From Oscillatoria nigro-viridis PCC 7112 (GTDB taxonomy: Bacteria > Cyanobacteriota > Cyanobacteriia > Cyanobacteriales > Microcoleaceae), in the NCBI RefSeq assembly GCF_000317475.1, contig NC_019729.1, forward strand, positions 6,214,501 to 6,278,500: 64,000 bases of DNA, given 5' to 3'. Shown in pieces: positions 45,198 through 53,391 of this stretch. Under the pieces are notes generated by a model. That model was given only the letters and a program-made list of their open reading frames with translations. It made no database searches and was not told where the DNA came from. A program made the translations under genes and the position numbers. Each line of letters begins with the position of its first letter. Position 1 is the stretch's first letter.

Positions 45198-45244
45198 AAA
45201 TCTAAAATCTAAAATCTAAAATCTAAAATCTAAAATCTAAAATC
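45198..45244. repeat. Heptamer STRR tract touching a start codon
   Basis: Six to seven units of AAATCTA, ending three bases before the ATG at 45247. It leaves no Shine-Dalgarno for the GH3 gene. Confidence 0.85.
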
Positions 45245-45246
45245 GA

Positions 45247-46908
45247 ATGATTGACAATCTTTCCTTACCAGAACTGGTGGCCCAGATGTTCGTGGTGCGC
45301 GCTTCTGGCTGCTTGTTCGACCACCAAATTCGCTATCCCGAATGGGAACCAACTGCCAGCAAACTCCGCTATTATCTGGAAAATTTGGGCGTCGGTGGGG
45401 TGATTTTGGTGGGGGGAAGTGCTGCGGAGTTGGCGCTTCGATCGCACCAATTGCAGTCTTGGGCTAAGTTTCCCCTGCTGCTGGCGGCGGATATTGAGGA
45501 AGGTGTCGGCCAGCGGTTCGCGGGGGCGACTTGGTTCGGGCCGCCGATGGCAATTGCCGAAGTGGCGCGGCACGATGCAGGTAAGGCCGATCGATATGCT
45601 GAAGGAATGGGCGCTGTCACTGCGATCGAAGCTAGGGCGATCGGTCTAAATTGGATTCTCGCACCGGTGGTTGATGTTAACAACAATCCCGACAATCCTG
45701 TGATTAACGTCCGCGCTTTTGGCGAGACACCGGAAATTGTCGGGAAATTAGCCGCTGCTTTTATTCGGGGCGCAGGCCAACACCCGGTTTTGACTACAGC
45801 TAAGCATTTTCCCGGCCACGGCGACACGGCGGTTGATTCTCACTTGGAATTGCCGGTTTTGCCGCATTCGCCAGCGAGATTGGCAAGGGTTGAGTTGCCT
45901 CCTTTTGTCGAGGCGATGGCTGCTGGGGTCGATGCTGTGATGAGTGCTCACTTGCTGATTCCGGCTTGGGATGCCGAGTTTCCTGCTACTCTTTCTCGCA
46001 AAATTTTGATTGGGAAGCTGCGAGAAGAGTTGGGATTTGAAGGTTTGATCGTGACGGATGCTTTGGTGATGGGTGCGATCGCCAATAAGTACGGCGCTAA
46101 TGAAGCTGCTGTTTTGGCTGCTGAGGCTGGTGCTGATGTTTTGCTGATGCCGCTTGACCCGGAAGGGGCGATTCTCGCTGTCTGCGAAGCTGTCACTCAA
46201 GGGCGGATTTCCTTATCACAAATCAAGGAATCTGTCAAGCGAATTTGGAAAGCGAAAATAAAGGTGGGTTTGCCGATTTCTGACCCCCCCCAACCAGGGC
46301 GGGCACAGGGGCACCGCCCCTACAAGGGGGGGAGCAAGCATCTAGAATCGATCGACTCGATCGACTTAAGTTTGCTGGCAACTCCCCAGGCGAGGGCAAC
46401 TGCTGCCGATATTTTGCGAGATTCTTTGAAATTTGGCGGCAATCTACCTTTGCAGGTTCCAAAACCCGCAGAAAACCAGCTTTTGCGGAATTTGATTGTT
46501 GTAGATGATGTTTTGGGGTGCGAGTTTTTGGGCAACCACACTCCGGCGATCGCCCTTCCCGAACAGTTTGGTTACGAATTGCAACTGATTGACGATCGCA
46601 CAGGGGCGATCGCTGAAAATACAGGTGCAGAGAATTTTTATCCGACACTGCTGCAAATATTCATTCGCGGCAATTGCTTCCGAGGCAGTGCTGGCTTGAC
46701 CCAAGCAGCTCAAGATTGGTTTAAGAAATTATTAAAGACGGGAGAACTGCAAGCTGTGTTAATTTACGGAAGCCCCTACGTTTTAGAGCAATTTTTGCCA
46801 CACTTGCCTCCGAGTATTCCTTATGTATTTTGTTATGGGCAGATGCCGGCAGCGCAATCTATCGCTCTAGAATTGCTATTCGGCATTGACGCAAAGGGCA
46901 ATGCTTGA
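45247..46908 (+). CDS. Glycoside hydrolase family 3, NagZ-like beta-N-acetylhexosaminidase
   Basis: 553 residues. The GH3 barrel (about 5-340) holds the NagZ signature TTAKHFPGHGDTAVDSHLEL, in which the His of GDTAVDSH is the acid/base partner, and the nucleophile region FEGLIVTDALVMGAIANKYG (Asp in TDALVMG). A C-terminal region of about 190 residues has the GH3-C-like pattern. NagZ removes N-acetylglucosamine from muropeptides in cell-wall recycling. No signal peptide, so cytoplasmic. Between the two parts, near residues 346-361, an intergenic GC-rich repeat is read in frame (46282-46335). Confidence 0.88.
   Translation: MIDNLSLPELVAQMFVVRASGCLFDHQIRYPEWEPTASKLRYYLENLGVGGVILVGGSAAELALRSHQLQSWAKFPLLLAADIEEGVGQRFAGATWFGPPMAIAEVARHDAGKADRYAEGMGAVTAIEARAIGLNWILAPVVDVNNNPDNPVINVRAFGETPEIVGKLAAAFIRGAGQHPVLTTAKHFPGHGDTAVDSHLELPVLPHSPARLARVELPPFVEAMAAGVDAVMSAHLLIPAWDAEFPATLSRKILIGKLREELGFEGLIVTDALVMGAIANKYGANEAAVLAAEAGADVLLMPLDPEGAILAVCEAVTQGRISLSQIKESVKRIWKAKIKVGLPISDPPQPGRAQGHRPYKGGSKHLESIDSIDLSLLATPQARATAADILRDSLKFGGNLPLQVPKPAENQLLRNLIVVDDVLGCEFLGNHTPAIALPEQFGYELQLIDDRTGAIAENTGAENFYPTLLQIFIRGNCFRGSAGLTQAAQDWFKKLLKTGELQAVLIYGSPYVLEQFLPHLPPSIPYVFCYGQMPAAQSIALELLFGIDAKGNA
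46282..46335 (+). repeat. Intergenic-type GC repeat read in frame in the GH3 gene
   Basis: GACCCCCCCCAACCAGGGCG, GGGCACAGGGGCACCGCCCC and TACAAGGGGGGG: a C-run/G-run inverted structure like common cyanobacterial spacer repeats. It codes for DPPQPGRAQGHRPYKGG, a stretch unlike the rest of the enzyme. Confidence 0.65.
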
Positions 46909-47273
46909 GCAGTCGAATTCCTAAATCTTTCCTTTGCTGCTTGCTGCGTTAGGAGTTAAATTCATCAACCCGGTTTCTGGCGATAAATTCTGCCTTTGGT
47001 GGCAAAGCATCGAGAAACCGGGAATTGGACGCGGGTTCCTAAGTTCTCAATAGAGCTTTCCAGCAGATGCGCTTGCTAGTCTGGAAAATGTGCTGCTTCT
47101 CCACATCCTCAGACAGATCTCATCACTTATTGATAATTCGTATAATTTATTTTTATTTACGGCAGTGAATTGTATACCTGTATACGGACAAAATTTAACT
47201 TCCATATTCGTAAGTTTGGACTATATTATTACCAGGGCCATAAAATTTTTTAGTAAAACATTGAGGGCGCATT
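46909..47273. other. Intergenic with one inverted repeat
   Basis: CCCGGTTTCT at 46969-46978 pairs with AGAAACCGGG at 47013-47022 over a 34-base loop, perhaps a terminator for the GH3 gene. The remainder is AT-rich upstream DNA of the next gene. Confidence 0.5.
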
Positions 47274-47507
47274 ATGATTCACTCCACTATTCCCCAAATC
47301 CAATACTCTTTAGATGTGATCCAAGATGAAGCGCGTCACCTCGTGCATGAGGGCGTACTCAGCCGCCAACAGCCCATCTATACCCTGTGCCAATTCATTC
47401 CGCCCCGGGAATGGGCCTGTGTAGAGTGCGAATTAGAAAAATGCGACTTCTTGCTGCGCGATCGGATTGCCGACCTGATCGGGTCTGAACAATGGGACAA
47501 TGACTAA
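47274..47507 (+). CDS. DUF4327 small cyanobacterial protein
   Basis: 77 residues with the conserved core YSLDVIQDEARHLVHEGVLS, RQQPIYTLCQFIPPREW and CVECELEKCDFLLRDRIADL. Three Cys near the middle (C-x-x-C spaced C-V-E-C and K-C-D) may bind metal. The family is confined to cyanobacteria and has no known role. Convergent with the gene at 47570. Confidence 0.78.
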   Translation: MIHSTIPQIQYSLDVIQDEARHLVHEGVLSRQQPIYTLCQFIPPREWACVECELEKCDFLLRDRIADLIGSEQWDND

Positions 47508-47569
47508 AGTTTTGTTCTCTTAAATCAGTCCGCAAGTAAACTCCGGCTGTGTTAAAGACTCTTGATTCT

Positions 47570-47974
47570 TTAATACTGGGAATTTTCGGCTCGCAAATTT
47601 TCCAACTCGGCCCTCAGCGCTGCCATGTGTGCAGTTAATTCTTGAATCTCTAGCTTTACGTTAGACTGTACAACCGACTCGGGAGGAGCATCAGTCGCTG
47701 CATCTGATGGCTTGGGCGAGACAGATTCGCTGTCTGCATTCTCCCGATCGCCCGGTTGAGAGAAAATAGTATCTACAAAATTCCGGGCTTCTCGCTCAGT
47801 CATTTCTCCTTTTTCCAGCAGCTCATCGGCTAGCTGGCCAAAATCTGACTTCAGTTTGTCAAGATTTTCTTCTCGCTTCAGGGGATCTTGCAATGTCTCA
47901 ATCAAAAAGGAAGTTGCACCTAAAGTTAGGTGAAATCCTGTTTGCAGCATTTGAGGCAGGTTGTCGGGATTCAT
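47570..47974 (-). CDS. Conserved cyanobacterial coiled-coil protein, phasin-like
   Basis: 134 residues. N-terminal part: LQTGFHLTLGATSFLIETLQ, DPLKREENLDKLKSDFGQLA, then EKGEMTEREARNFVDTIF; a variable middle rich in Ser/Asp/Pro; and a C-terminal coiled coil (VKLEIQELTAHMAALRAELE). The layout resembles phasin or poly-granule-associated proteins, where a helical hairpin covers a granule surface, but this is a weak resemblance. 12 bp after the upstream small gene, so likely one transcript. Confidence 0.65.
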   Translation of the reverse strand: MNPDNLPQMLQTGFHLTLGATSFLIETLQDPLKREENLDKLKSDFGQLADELLEKGEMTEREARNFVDTIFSQPGDRENADSESVSPKPSDAATDAPPESVVQSNVKLEIQELTAHMAALRAELENLRAENSQY

Positions 47975-47986
47975 CTAAAAATGCCG

Positions 47987-48145
47987 CTAGAACGTTTTTC
48001 TGAGTTTTTGGTTCGCTAGTTGCTCCCAAGTCTGGGCGTAAAGCCGCGTCTTAGCGGGAAGATGCTGGCGTTGTGGGTCGCGATCGCCCTGAGTCAGGAA
48101 AGATCTGCTTTTGGGGGGAGGTTTTTCCGTTTTGCCAATACTCAT
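47987..48145 (-). CDS. Very small basic protein, unknown
   Basis: 52 residues from ATG at 48145; an earlier in-frame TTG would overlap the promoter. Basic and Gln-rich: KPPPKSRSFLTQGDRDPQRQ, then HLPAKTRLYAQTWEQLANQK. No family recognised. Evidence for coding is its tight 12-bp spacing to the following gene and the good sigma70-type promoter directly in front. It could still be only a leader. Confidence 0.45.
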   Translation of the reverse strand: MSIGKTEKPPPKSRSFLTQGDRDPQRQHLPAKTRLYAQTWEQLANQKLRKTF

Positions 48146-48149
48146 CGTA

Positions 48150-48178
48150 TCATTACTTGGTAAATTAATAAATGTCAA
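48150..48178 (-). promoter_or_regulatory. Sigma70-type promoter for the 48145 gene
   Basis: On the minus strand, TTGACA (48173-48178), 17 bp, then TAATGA (48150-48155). The -10 ends four bases before the ATG, which would make the mRNA leaderless or nearly so. Confidence 0.45.
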
Positions 48179-48231
48179 GTGTAAACTTTTGTAACTACGA
48201 ATCGAGACTTTCCCACTGGAAGGATCGGTCT

Positions 48232-48341
48232 ATTTTAGATTTTAGATTTTAGATTTTAGATTTTAGATTTTAGATTGAACAGGACTTAGGCACTGCGACT
48301 ATAAAAACCTGGTTGCTGATTACCTGTGCGTAAGTCCTGTT
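48232..48341. repeat. STRR tract (48232-48276) and inverted repeat (48278-48341)
   Basis: Six units of GATTTTA, then AACAGGACTTAGGCAC and GTGCGTAAGTCCTGTT as imperfect inverted arms around a 32-base loop. It lies nine bases past the ABC gene stop and may serve as its terminator. Confidence 0.65.
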
Positions 48342-48349
48342 AAATCCCG

Positions 48350-49504
48350 TTAAGGGTACAGCGCCTCGCCGGTGGAAGGGTCAAATATAAATAGTCGATC
48401 GAAGTCAAGCTGTACCGTCAGCCGATCGCCCGTTAGCGAAGCCCTCGAAGAGGATCGCAAGCGAACACTCGCAGGTATTTGTAACTGTAGAGTAGTTTCA
48501 GCACTCAACAACGGCAAACTCGCCCGAATTAAAGTTTCTCGCCCCAGAGGTTCCACTACTTTTACCTCTACATCGAGGGGGACTTTTTCTAATGCCCAAA
48601 CATCGGTTTTCAAATCATCATCTTCTACTGTTTGTGGCGTAAAGATTTCTATATTTTCTGGACGGATGCCCAAATCAAATCCTTGTCCTTCTCTCGCCTG
48701 CAATTTTTTCTGAATCGAGGGCGGACAGGCTAAAGCTTGATTTCCTACTTGAAAGGATTCGTTAGTATAAATTGCAGGCAAAATGTTCATGGCGGGATTG
48801 CCTAAAAATGTGGCAACCATGCGGTTAGCTGGTTTGGCATAAATGCTTTGGGGGTCTCCAATTTGTTGAATTTTTCCCCCATTTAAAACTACAATTTTAT
48901 CAGCTAAAGTCATCGCTTCCACTTGGTCGTGGGTGACGTAAATTGTGGTAATTCCCAGCCGTTGATGCAGTTGTTTGAGTTCGGCTCTAGTGTCATCTCG
49001 CAGTTGAGCGTCGAGGTTAGAAAGCGGTTCATCTAAAAGGAATACTTTCGGTTCGCGGGCGATCGCCCTTCCGAGTGCTACCCGCTGCTGCTGTCCGCCT
49101 GATAGCTGTTTGGGCTTACGCTTGAGGAGGTGGTCGATCGAGAGCGATCGGGCGACTGTTTCGACTCGTTCTTGAATTTTAGTCGGGTCAACATTCCGCA
49201 TCCGCAATCCAAAAGCCAGGTTTTCTGCGACAGTCATGTGCGGGTAAAGCGCGTAATTTTGAAACACCATTGCTACATCCCGCTGTCTCGCCGGAATGTT
49301 GTTAACTAAATTATCTCCGATGTAAAGATTGCCGGAAGTTGCGGTTTCTAAGCCAGCAATTGTCCGCATAATTGTGGATTTACCGCAGCCGGATGGCCCG
49401 ACTAATACCCAAAATTCCCCGTCCGGGATTTTGAAGCTGATGTTTTCGATCGCGGTGACGTTTTGGTAGCGTCGGGTAATATTTTCTAAGCGAACATTTG
49501 CCAT
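48350..49504 (-). CDS. ABC transporter ATP-binding protein, MalK/UgpC (CUT1 sugar) type
   Basis: 384 residues. Walker A GPSGCGKST (about 37-45), Q-loop VFQNYALYPHMTVAENLAFG, signature LSGGQQQRVALGRAIAREPK, Walker B VFLLDEPLSNLDAQLR, and H-loop YVTHDQVEAM. A C-terminal TOBE/OB region of about 145 residues, with VGNQALACP and LGIRPENIEIF, marks the MalK/UgpC/MsmK group, which energises uptake of sugars, trehalose or glycerol phosphate. No permease or binding protein lies nearby, so it may serve several unlinked CUT1 transporters, as multifunctional ATPases do. Confidence 0.92.
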   Translation of the reverse strand: MANVRLENITRRYQNVTAIENISFKIPDGEFWVLVGPSGCGKSTIMRTIAGLETATSGNLYIGDNLVNNIPARQRDVAMVFQNYALYPHMTVAENLAFGLRMRNVDPTKIQERVETVARSLSIDHLLKRKPKQLSGGQQQRVALGRAIAREPKVFLLDEPLSNLDAQLRDDTRAELKQLHQRLGITTIYVTHDQVEAMTLADKIVVLNGGKIQQIGDPQSIYAKPANRMVATFLGNPAMNILPAIYTNESFQVGNQALACPPSIQKKLQAREGQGFDLGIRPENIEIFTPQTVEDDDLKTDVWALEKVPLDVEVKVVEPLGRETLIRASLPLLSAETTLQLQIPASVRLRSSSRASLTGDRLTVQLDFDRLFIFDPSTGEALYP

Positions 49505-49746
49505 TTTGTAACTGTAATTGGTAATTGATAATTAGTGATTTTTACCTTCAGCCTTCAGCCTTCAGAAAACTGTTCCAATTCTAAAACTGTGCGGTCTAAT
49601 TCTTCCACTATAGGCGTTAACTCAGCTTGGCGGAATGCTTCTACTAAAGAACGATAATACCAGAGAGAACCCAATGCGCCACCTTTGAAGCGTTCCCAAA
49701 CAACGTCACCCAATTGACGGGAATCTTTCAGGATCGATCGAACATT

Positions 49747-51163
49747 TTGACACTCTCCTGGCTAAAGCCGAGGAGATTCTTGATTCGCAGAATCAACTTG
49801 CCGGTGCAGAATTACTTCAACATCGGTAGCGGTCAATTCTCCACAAGCGTTCGGATCTAAGATCCAAGTTCCGACGTGCCCCGCCGTACTCAATCCCCGA
49901 CTCAGGATATTTTTAGCTGCGTTCCAGTCACGATCTAATACGCATCCACACCGACAAGCGTGGGTTCGCGTTGAGAGACTTTTCTTAACAATTGTTCCGC
50001 AACTAGAGCATTCTTGACTTGTTCCGTTAGCTGGCACAGCAATCGTAATTCTTCCGAATACTTTGCCAAAATATTCCAGCCAAATTCGGAACATATACCA
50101 AGAAGCGTCGTTAATCGATTTTGCCAGACAGTGATTCTTCACCATATTTTTAATCCTCAAATCTTCGTAGACTACGCAGTCGTTAGACTGGATGACGCAT
50201 CTTGCCAACTTCACGGCAAAATCTTTACGCTGTCTGCTTATTTTGAGGTGGCGCTTTCCTAGAATCGCTCTAGCTTTTTTTCTGTTTTGCGAACCCTTGA
50301 CTCGTTTTGAAACTCGTTTTTGGGATTTCTTCAACCTGCGTTCTCCCTTGCGGAGGAAACGCGGGTTATCAACTGCAATGCCATTTGAGTCAGTGTAAAA
50401 CTCTTTAAGTCCTACATCTAACCCGATGGCGTTACCCGTGATTTCAATCTTTTCAGAACGGTCAACTTGAATGCAAAACTGGACATAATATCCGTCTGCT
50501 CGCCTTACCAAGCGTACTCGTTTGATTTGACTGCGCTGGTAGAAATGCAAGTCGCGGGTTCCTTTTAATTTAAGTTTGCCGATTCCTTTTTTATCGGTAA
50601 AAGTGATTGATTTCCGGTCGTCTGCCAGACGCCAGCCTGTAGTCTTGTATTCGACGGAGCGGTTGTGTTTCTGGAATTGCGGGAATCCTTTTTTTCCTGG
50701 GACTTTCTTTTTACAGTTGTCGTAAAATCGTGAAATCGCCGACCACGCTCTTTCTGAACTCGATTGTCTGGCCATGCTGTTTAAGTCGTCGCCAAACGGG
50801 AATTCCTTCGCTAGAATGGCGCTGTATTTATTCAAGTCGTATTTATCAACTTTTTCGTTTTCCATCCAAAAGCGCAATGCTTTGTTGCGGATGAACTGCA
50901 CCGTTCTAATTGCTTCGTCTACAGCGTCAAATTGCTGCTTTTTACCCGATGCTTTGAACTCAAAAACTAACATGACTTCGACCTCATCACGATAGTCTTA
51001 TGCTACCAGAGTCGGCTTAACATACCTCGATTTGTTCACAAAGATTTACATGGTTTTACTTGACAGCGCCATCCTGAGAGCTCAGAAAATAGACTGGGAG
51101 GCTAAAGCCTCCTTGTCCCTTTCATCCCCGGACTAAAGTCGCGGGGTTTTCAGGGTTTTATTT
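49747..51163 (-). mobile_element. IS200/IS605-superfamily element, tnpB-only (IS1341 type)
   Basis: About 1417 bp, bounded by the two halves of the HD gene. The left end follows TTTAT and the right end precedes AATGTTCG of the host gene; a few A bases are shared, so the ends are exact to about two bases. There is no target duplication, as expected of single-strand transposition. Subterminal hairpins: CCTCGGCTTTAGCCAGG at 49757-49773 (right end), and GGAGGCTAAAGCCTCC at 51097-51112 with CCCCGGACTAAAGTCGCGGG at 51126-51145 (left end). It has no tnpA, so movement needs a transposase supplied elsewhere. Confidence 0.88.
49762..50973 (-). CDS. tnpB: RNA-guided endonuclease TnpB
   Basis: 403 residues, full length. 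The RuvC catalytic residues are all present: Asp in AIGLDVGLKEFYTDSNG (about 196), Glu in VVYEDLRIKNMV (about 280), Asp in CVLDRDWNAAKNIL (about 354). The Cys4 zinc ribbon is SQECSSCGTIVKK followed by HACRCGC. N-terminal helix-turn-helix region begins LVFEFKASGKKQQFDAVDEA. TnpB cuts DNA next to a TAM under an omega-RNA made from the right end of the element. The stop lies only 15 bp from the right end, so the omega-RNA scaffold must overlap the tnpB 3' end. The intact catalytic set says it could be active. Confidence 0.92.
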   Translation of the reverse strand: MLVFEFKASGKKQQFDAVDEAIRTVQFIRNKALRFWMENEKVDKYDLNKYSAILAKEFPFGDDLNSMARQSSSERAWSAISRFYDNCKKKVPGKKGFPQFQKHNRSVEYKTTGWRLADDRKSITFTDKKGIGKLKLKGTRDLHFYQRSQIKRVRLVRRADGYYVQFCIQVDRSEKIEITGNAIGLDVGLKEFYTDSNGIAVDNPRFLRKGERRLKKSQKRVSKRVKGSQNRKKARAILGKRHLKISRQRKDFAVKLARCVIQSNDCVVYEDLRIKNMVKNHCLAKSINDASWYMFRIWLEYFGKVFGRITIAVPANGTSQECSSCGTIVKKSLSTRTHACRCGCVLDRDWNAAKNILSRGLSTAGHVGTWILDPNACGELTATDVEVILHRQVDSANQESPRL

Positions 51164-51688
51164 ATAAAGTTTATCAGCAGCCGAGACTAATCTGACTGAG
51201 GCAGAAGCTGTAGAAATGCGATCGATATAAGCTTGTTTTCGCTGACGCCAAGGGGGTTTCGGCGTCGCGTCACTGTCGGTACAGCCGTCTACAATCGCTG
51301 TGACGGTATCGCCTGCATCGGCGGCGGATGGCTTCGCGGGTGGTGGGGCCGCCTCGATCTTCGATCGCCAGAGTGAAGCAAAGCTGCGATCGCCTCATCT
51401 TCCGAAGCCCCATATTCTAAAGCTATACTAGCAGTCCCCAACAAATGGGCAATGTAGGGAACGCCGGAACCTTTGCGGACTTGGGTAGCGTGCAATTCGG
51501 CGGCATAGGTGAGGGCTTCTGAAAAACGGTTTGAGAGAATCATGAAAGTCACCTTTCTGAATTGCTATGATATATAAATTGTCGGGCTAAGTTGAAAAGA
51601 CAAAATCTACCAAGTTCCCTAAAATCGTCAAGATGCGATCGAGAGCGATCGCTTGTACAATTATAATCGTTAAAGAGAGGTTGCTAGC

Positions 51689-52312
51689 ATGACAGCTACT
51701 ATAATTATACCCAAAAATTCCGATCGCAACTCAGAGCCAGAATCACATCCCAAATTAGAAAATACACCCGAAATTTACCCAGAATCTCAGCCAGAAAAAG
51801 TCATATCTCTAGAAGAGTTTTTAGTCAATCCTCCTGATAGAATGGAATGGGTTGACGGCAACTTAGTGGAGAAAACAGGAATGACATTCAAGCACGGTCT
51901 CGCTCAAGTTAATCTAGCTACTTCCTGGAAAACTTACAAAAATTCCAGCGGACAGGGAGGAGAAGTTGTTACAGAAGTCCTTTGCCGCACTAGCAAGCAG
52001 GGTCGCCGTCCCGATGTTGCTTACATCACTCCTGAATTGTTGCCACAATCAGGCAATTTTACAGCATTTTCCCAAAGTTTTCCTTTGATAGCGGAAGTTG
52101 CTTCCCCGGAAGATAGCGGCGAAGAGTTATTTGCAAAAGCTCAAGAATATTTGGAATCGGGATGTTTAGAAGTTTGGTTGTTGTTTCCTGAAGCTAGATT
52201 AATATTTGTCAATGCAGGGCAACGCTGGCGGTTGTTTAATAACGATGAAGTTGTTAACACTCAAAGGGTACTTACAGGTTTTAGCGTAGCTGTGAGTGAA
52301 TTGTTGGCTTGA
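51689..52312 (+). CDS. Uma2 family putative endonuclease (DUF820)
   Basis: 207 residues. Core: VISLEEFLVNPPDRMEWVDG (Glu near the start of the fold), TEVLCRTSKQGRRPDVAYIT (R-x-P-D-V with the PD-type Asp), LIAEVASPEDSGEELFAKAQ (E-V-x-S-P) and YLESGCLEVWLLFPEARLIF. This PD-(D/E)XK-like family is greatly expanded in cyanobacteria; no physiological role is known. The N-terminal 40 residues are variable. A short relic of a second Uma2 gene lies at 57779. Confidence 0.85.
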   Translation: MTATIIIPKNSDRNSEPESHPKLENTPEIYPESQPEKVISLEEFLVNPPDRMEWVDGNLVEKTGMTFKHGLAQVNLATSWKTYKNSSGQGGEVVTEVLCRTSKQGRRPDVAYITPELLPQSGNFTAFSQSFPLIAEVASPEDSGEELFAKAQEYLESGCLEVWLLFPEARLIFVNAGQRWRLFNNDEVVNTQRVLTGFSVAVSELLA

Positions 52313-52488
52313 GGAATGTGTCAAAGTAATTTATTAAAAGCCTAAAAATAGCAATTAAAAAATTGAAAATTAAGGCTATAAACTTGATATCGATACGAGG
52401 CTTAATGATAAGATAGGAGCCAGCAAACATAGTTCAGTATCGCTTTATATGCAAGTTTTAACTATTGATAAATTCGCTGGAAGCAAAC

Positions 52489-52704
52489 TATAACGTTCCG
52501 CTTTTTCAAATCAACTTAAAGGCGTTTTTCAGGATGTTTAAAGAGGGTGCAACTCAGCTTCATCCTAATGGACGGGCAATCAATTTTTATTAGTCTGTTA
52601 CTGGTTTGATTTTGCCGACTGATGGCGTTTACTCAGCACCTAAAGCAGCGGCATAGTTGTTAACAGGGGTGTTGGCAAAAGAGGTCGGAGCGGGGGCATC
52701 ATAA
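52489..52704 (+). pseudogene. Relic of a short-chain dehydrogenase/reductase gene
   Basis: One frame, with two internal TAG stops (52591 and 52654), reads FQINLKAFFRMFKEGATQLH, PNGRAINFY, stop, SVTGLILPTDGVYSAPKAAA, stop, LLTGVLAKEVGAGAS. The order N-x-K-(G/A)-(V/F)-F-F, the Ser of SVTG, the Y-S-A-P-K catalytic pair and L-A-K-E-V match the C-terminal half of SDR enzymes. The front with the nucleotide-binding motif is gone. Confidence 0.75.
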
Positions 52705-53391
52705 ATAATTATTTTTTCAAAATAACAAATACAAACTTGTTTCTAGATTGTAAAGTGGTTTAATACCCTAACCACTATAATTAAGGTATCTCTAACTGTG
52801 GTATCCGTCCATGACCAAGCCCGATGTATTTATTACGTTTGGCGTCACTCAAGAAGAGAAATAATTACTAAAGAAAATTGCGAGTCCGAAGTGAGCAATC
52901 AAACCAGTTGTGCTAAGAACTCTGATTAGGGGACTGAGGCATAGACTTAAAAGGACTGACCCTAAAGAGTCAGCAGATTCCTCCCGCGACTAGAAGCCCT
53001 CGGCTTTCTATGCGATTTTCTATAAGCGGTAGTCTTCGATGGGAATGGGGTTGAGAGATTTTTGGTAGAGTGCGATCGCCTTTAAATTCGATCCAGAACG
53101 ATCGCCCGATTTACTGCAAAAAACAGTCGGCTAACAGATCGGCCGCCGATCGCAGCCTCCGGGCCACTCCACCAACCAACGGCATATCAACCAACTCAGC
53201 GATTGTTGCACTTCCGTGAACAAGAGAAAACCACTCGCAACTTACTAATGCGACTGCTCCTTGGAGGCACGACATTAATTGTTAGCGTCGGTGTCTGGCC
53301 AGGAATTTAAGCACCTTGAAACCTCTACCAAGGTGGATTGAACATCGAGCTAGCAATTCCTCAAAGTCTATTTTCTAGAGAAGCTACTACC
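52705..53391. other. Intergenic, degraded-looking, no gene supported
   Basis: Between the SDR relic and the kinase operon. It holds an inverted pair near 52994 (AGAAGCCCTCGGCTTTCT) similar in form to the IS subterminal hairpins, and a minus-strand frame end at about 53021-53118 (for example LYQKSLNPIPIEDYRL stop) that could be another gene relic. Nothing else recognised. Confidence 0.4.

Larger units (their letters stand above)
49555..51543 (-). pseudogene. HD-domain (RelA/SpoT-like HD) gene split by an IS and frameshifted
   Basis: The 5' part (51543 to 51164) reads FSEALTYAAELHATQVRKGS and continues to EDEAIAALLH, the typical opening of small HD hydrolases. After LLH the frame moves by +1 (the sequence continues as AIEDRGGPTTREAIRRR) and by +1 again near 51317 (continuing GDTVTAIVDGCTDSDATPKP ... 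SAADKLY). There it breaks. The 3' part (49746 to 49555) resumes with NVRSILKDSRQLGDVVWERF, then GTLWYYR-like GSLWYYRSLVEAFRQAE, and ends ELEQFSEG stop. Joining the halves restores DKLYNVRSILKDSR. The gene must be inactive. The family is expected to bind a metal in its HD site; its exact substrate is unknown. Confidence 0.88.

Noticed and set aside
45198-45244. Heptamer tracts as CRISPR or telomere-like arrays
   Set aside because: Unit of 7 bp without spacers; fits STRR repeats of cyanobacteria.
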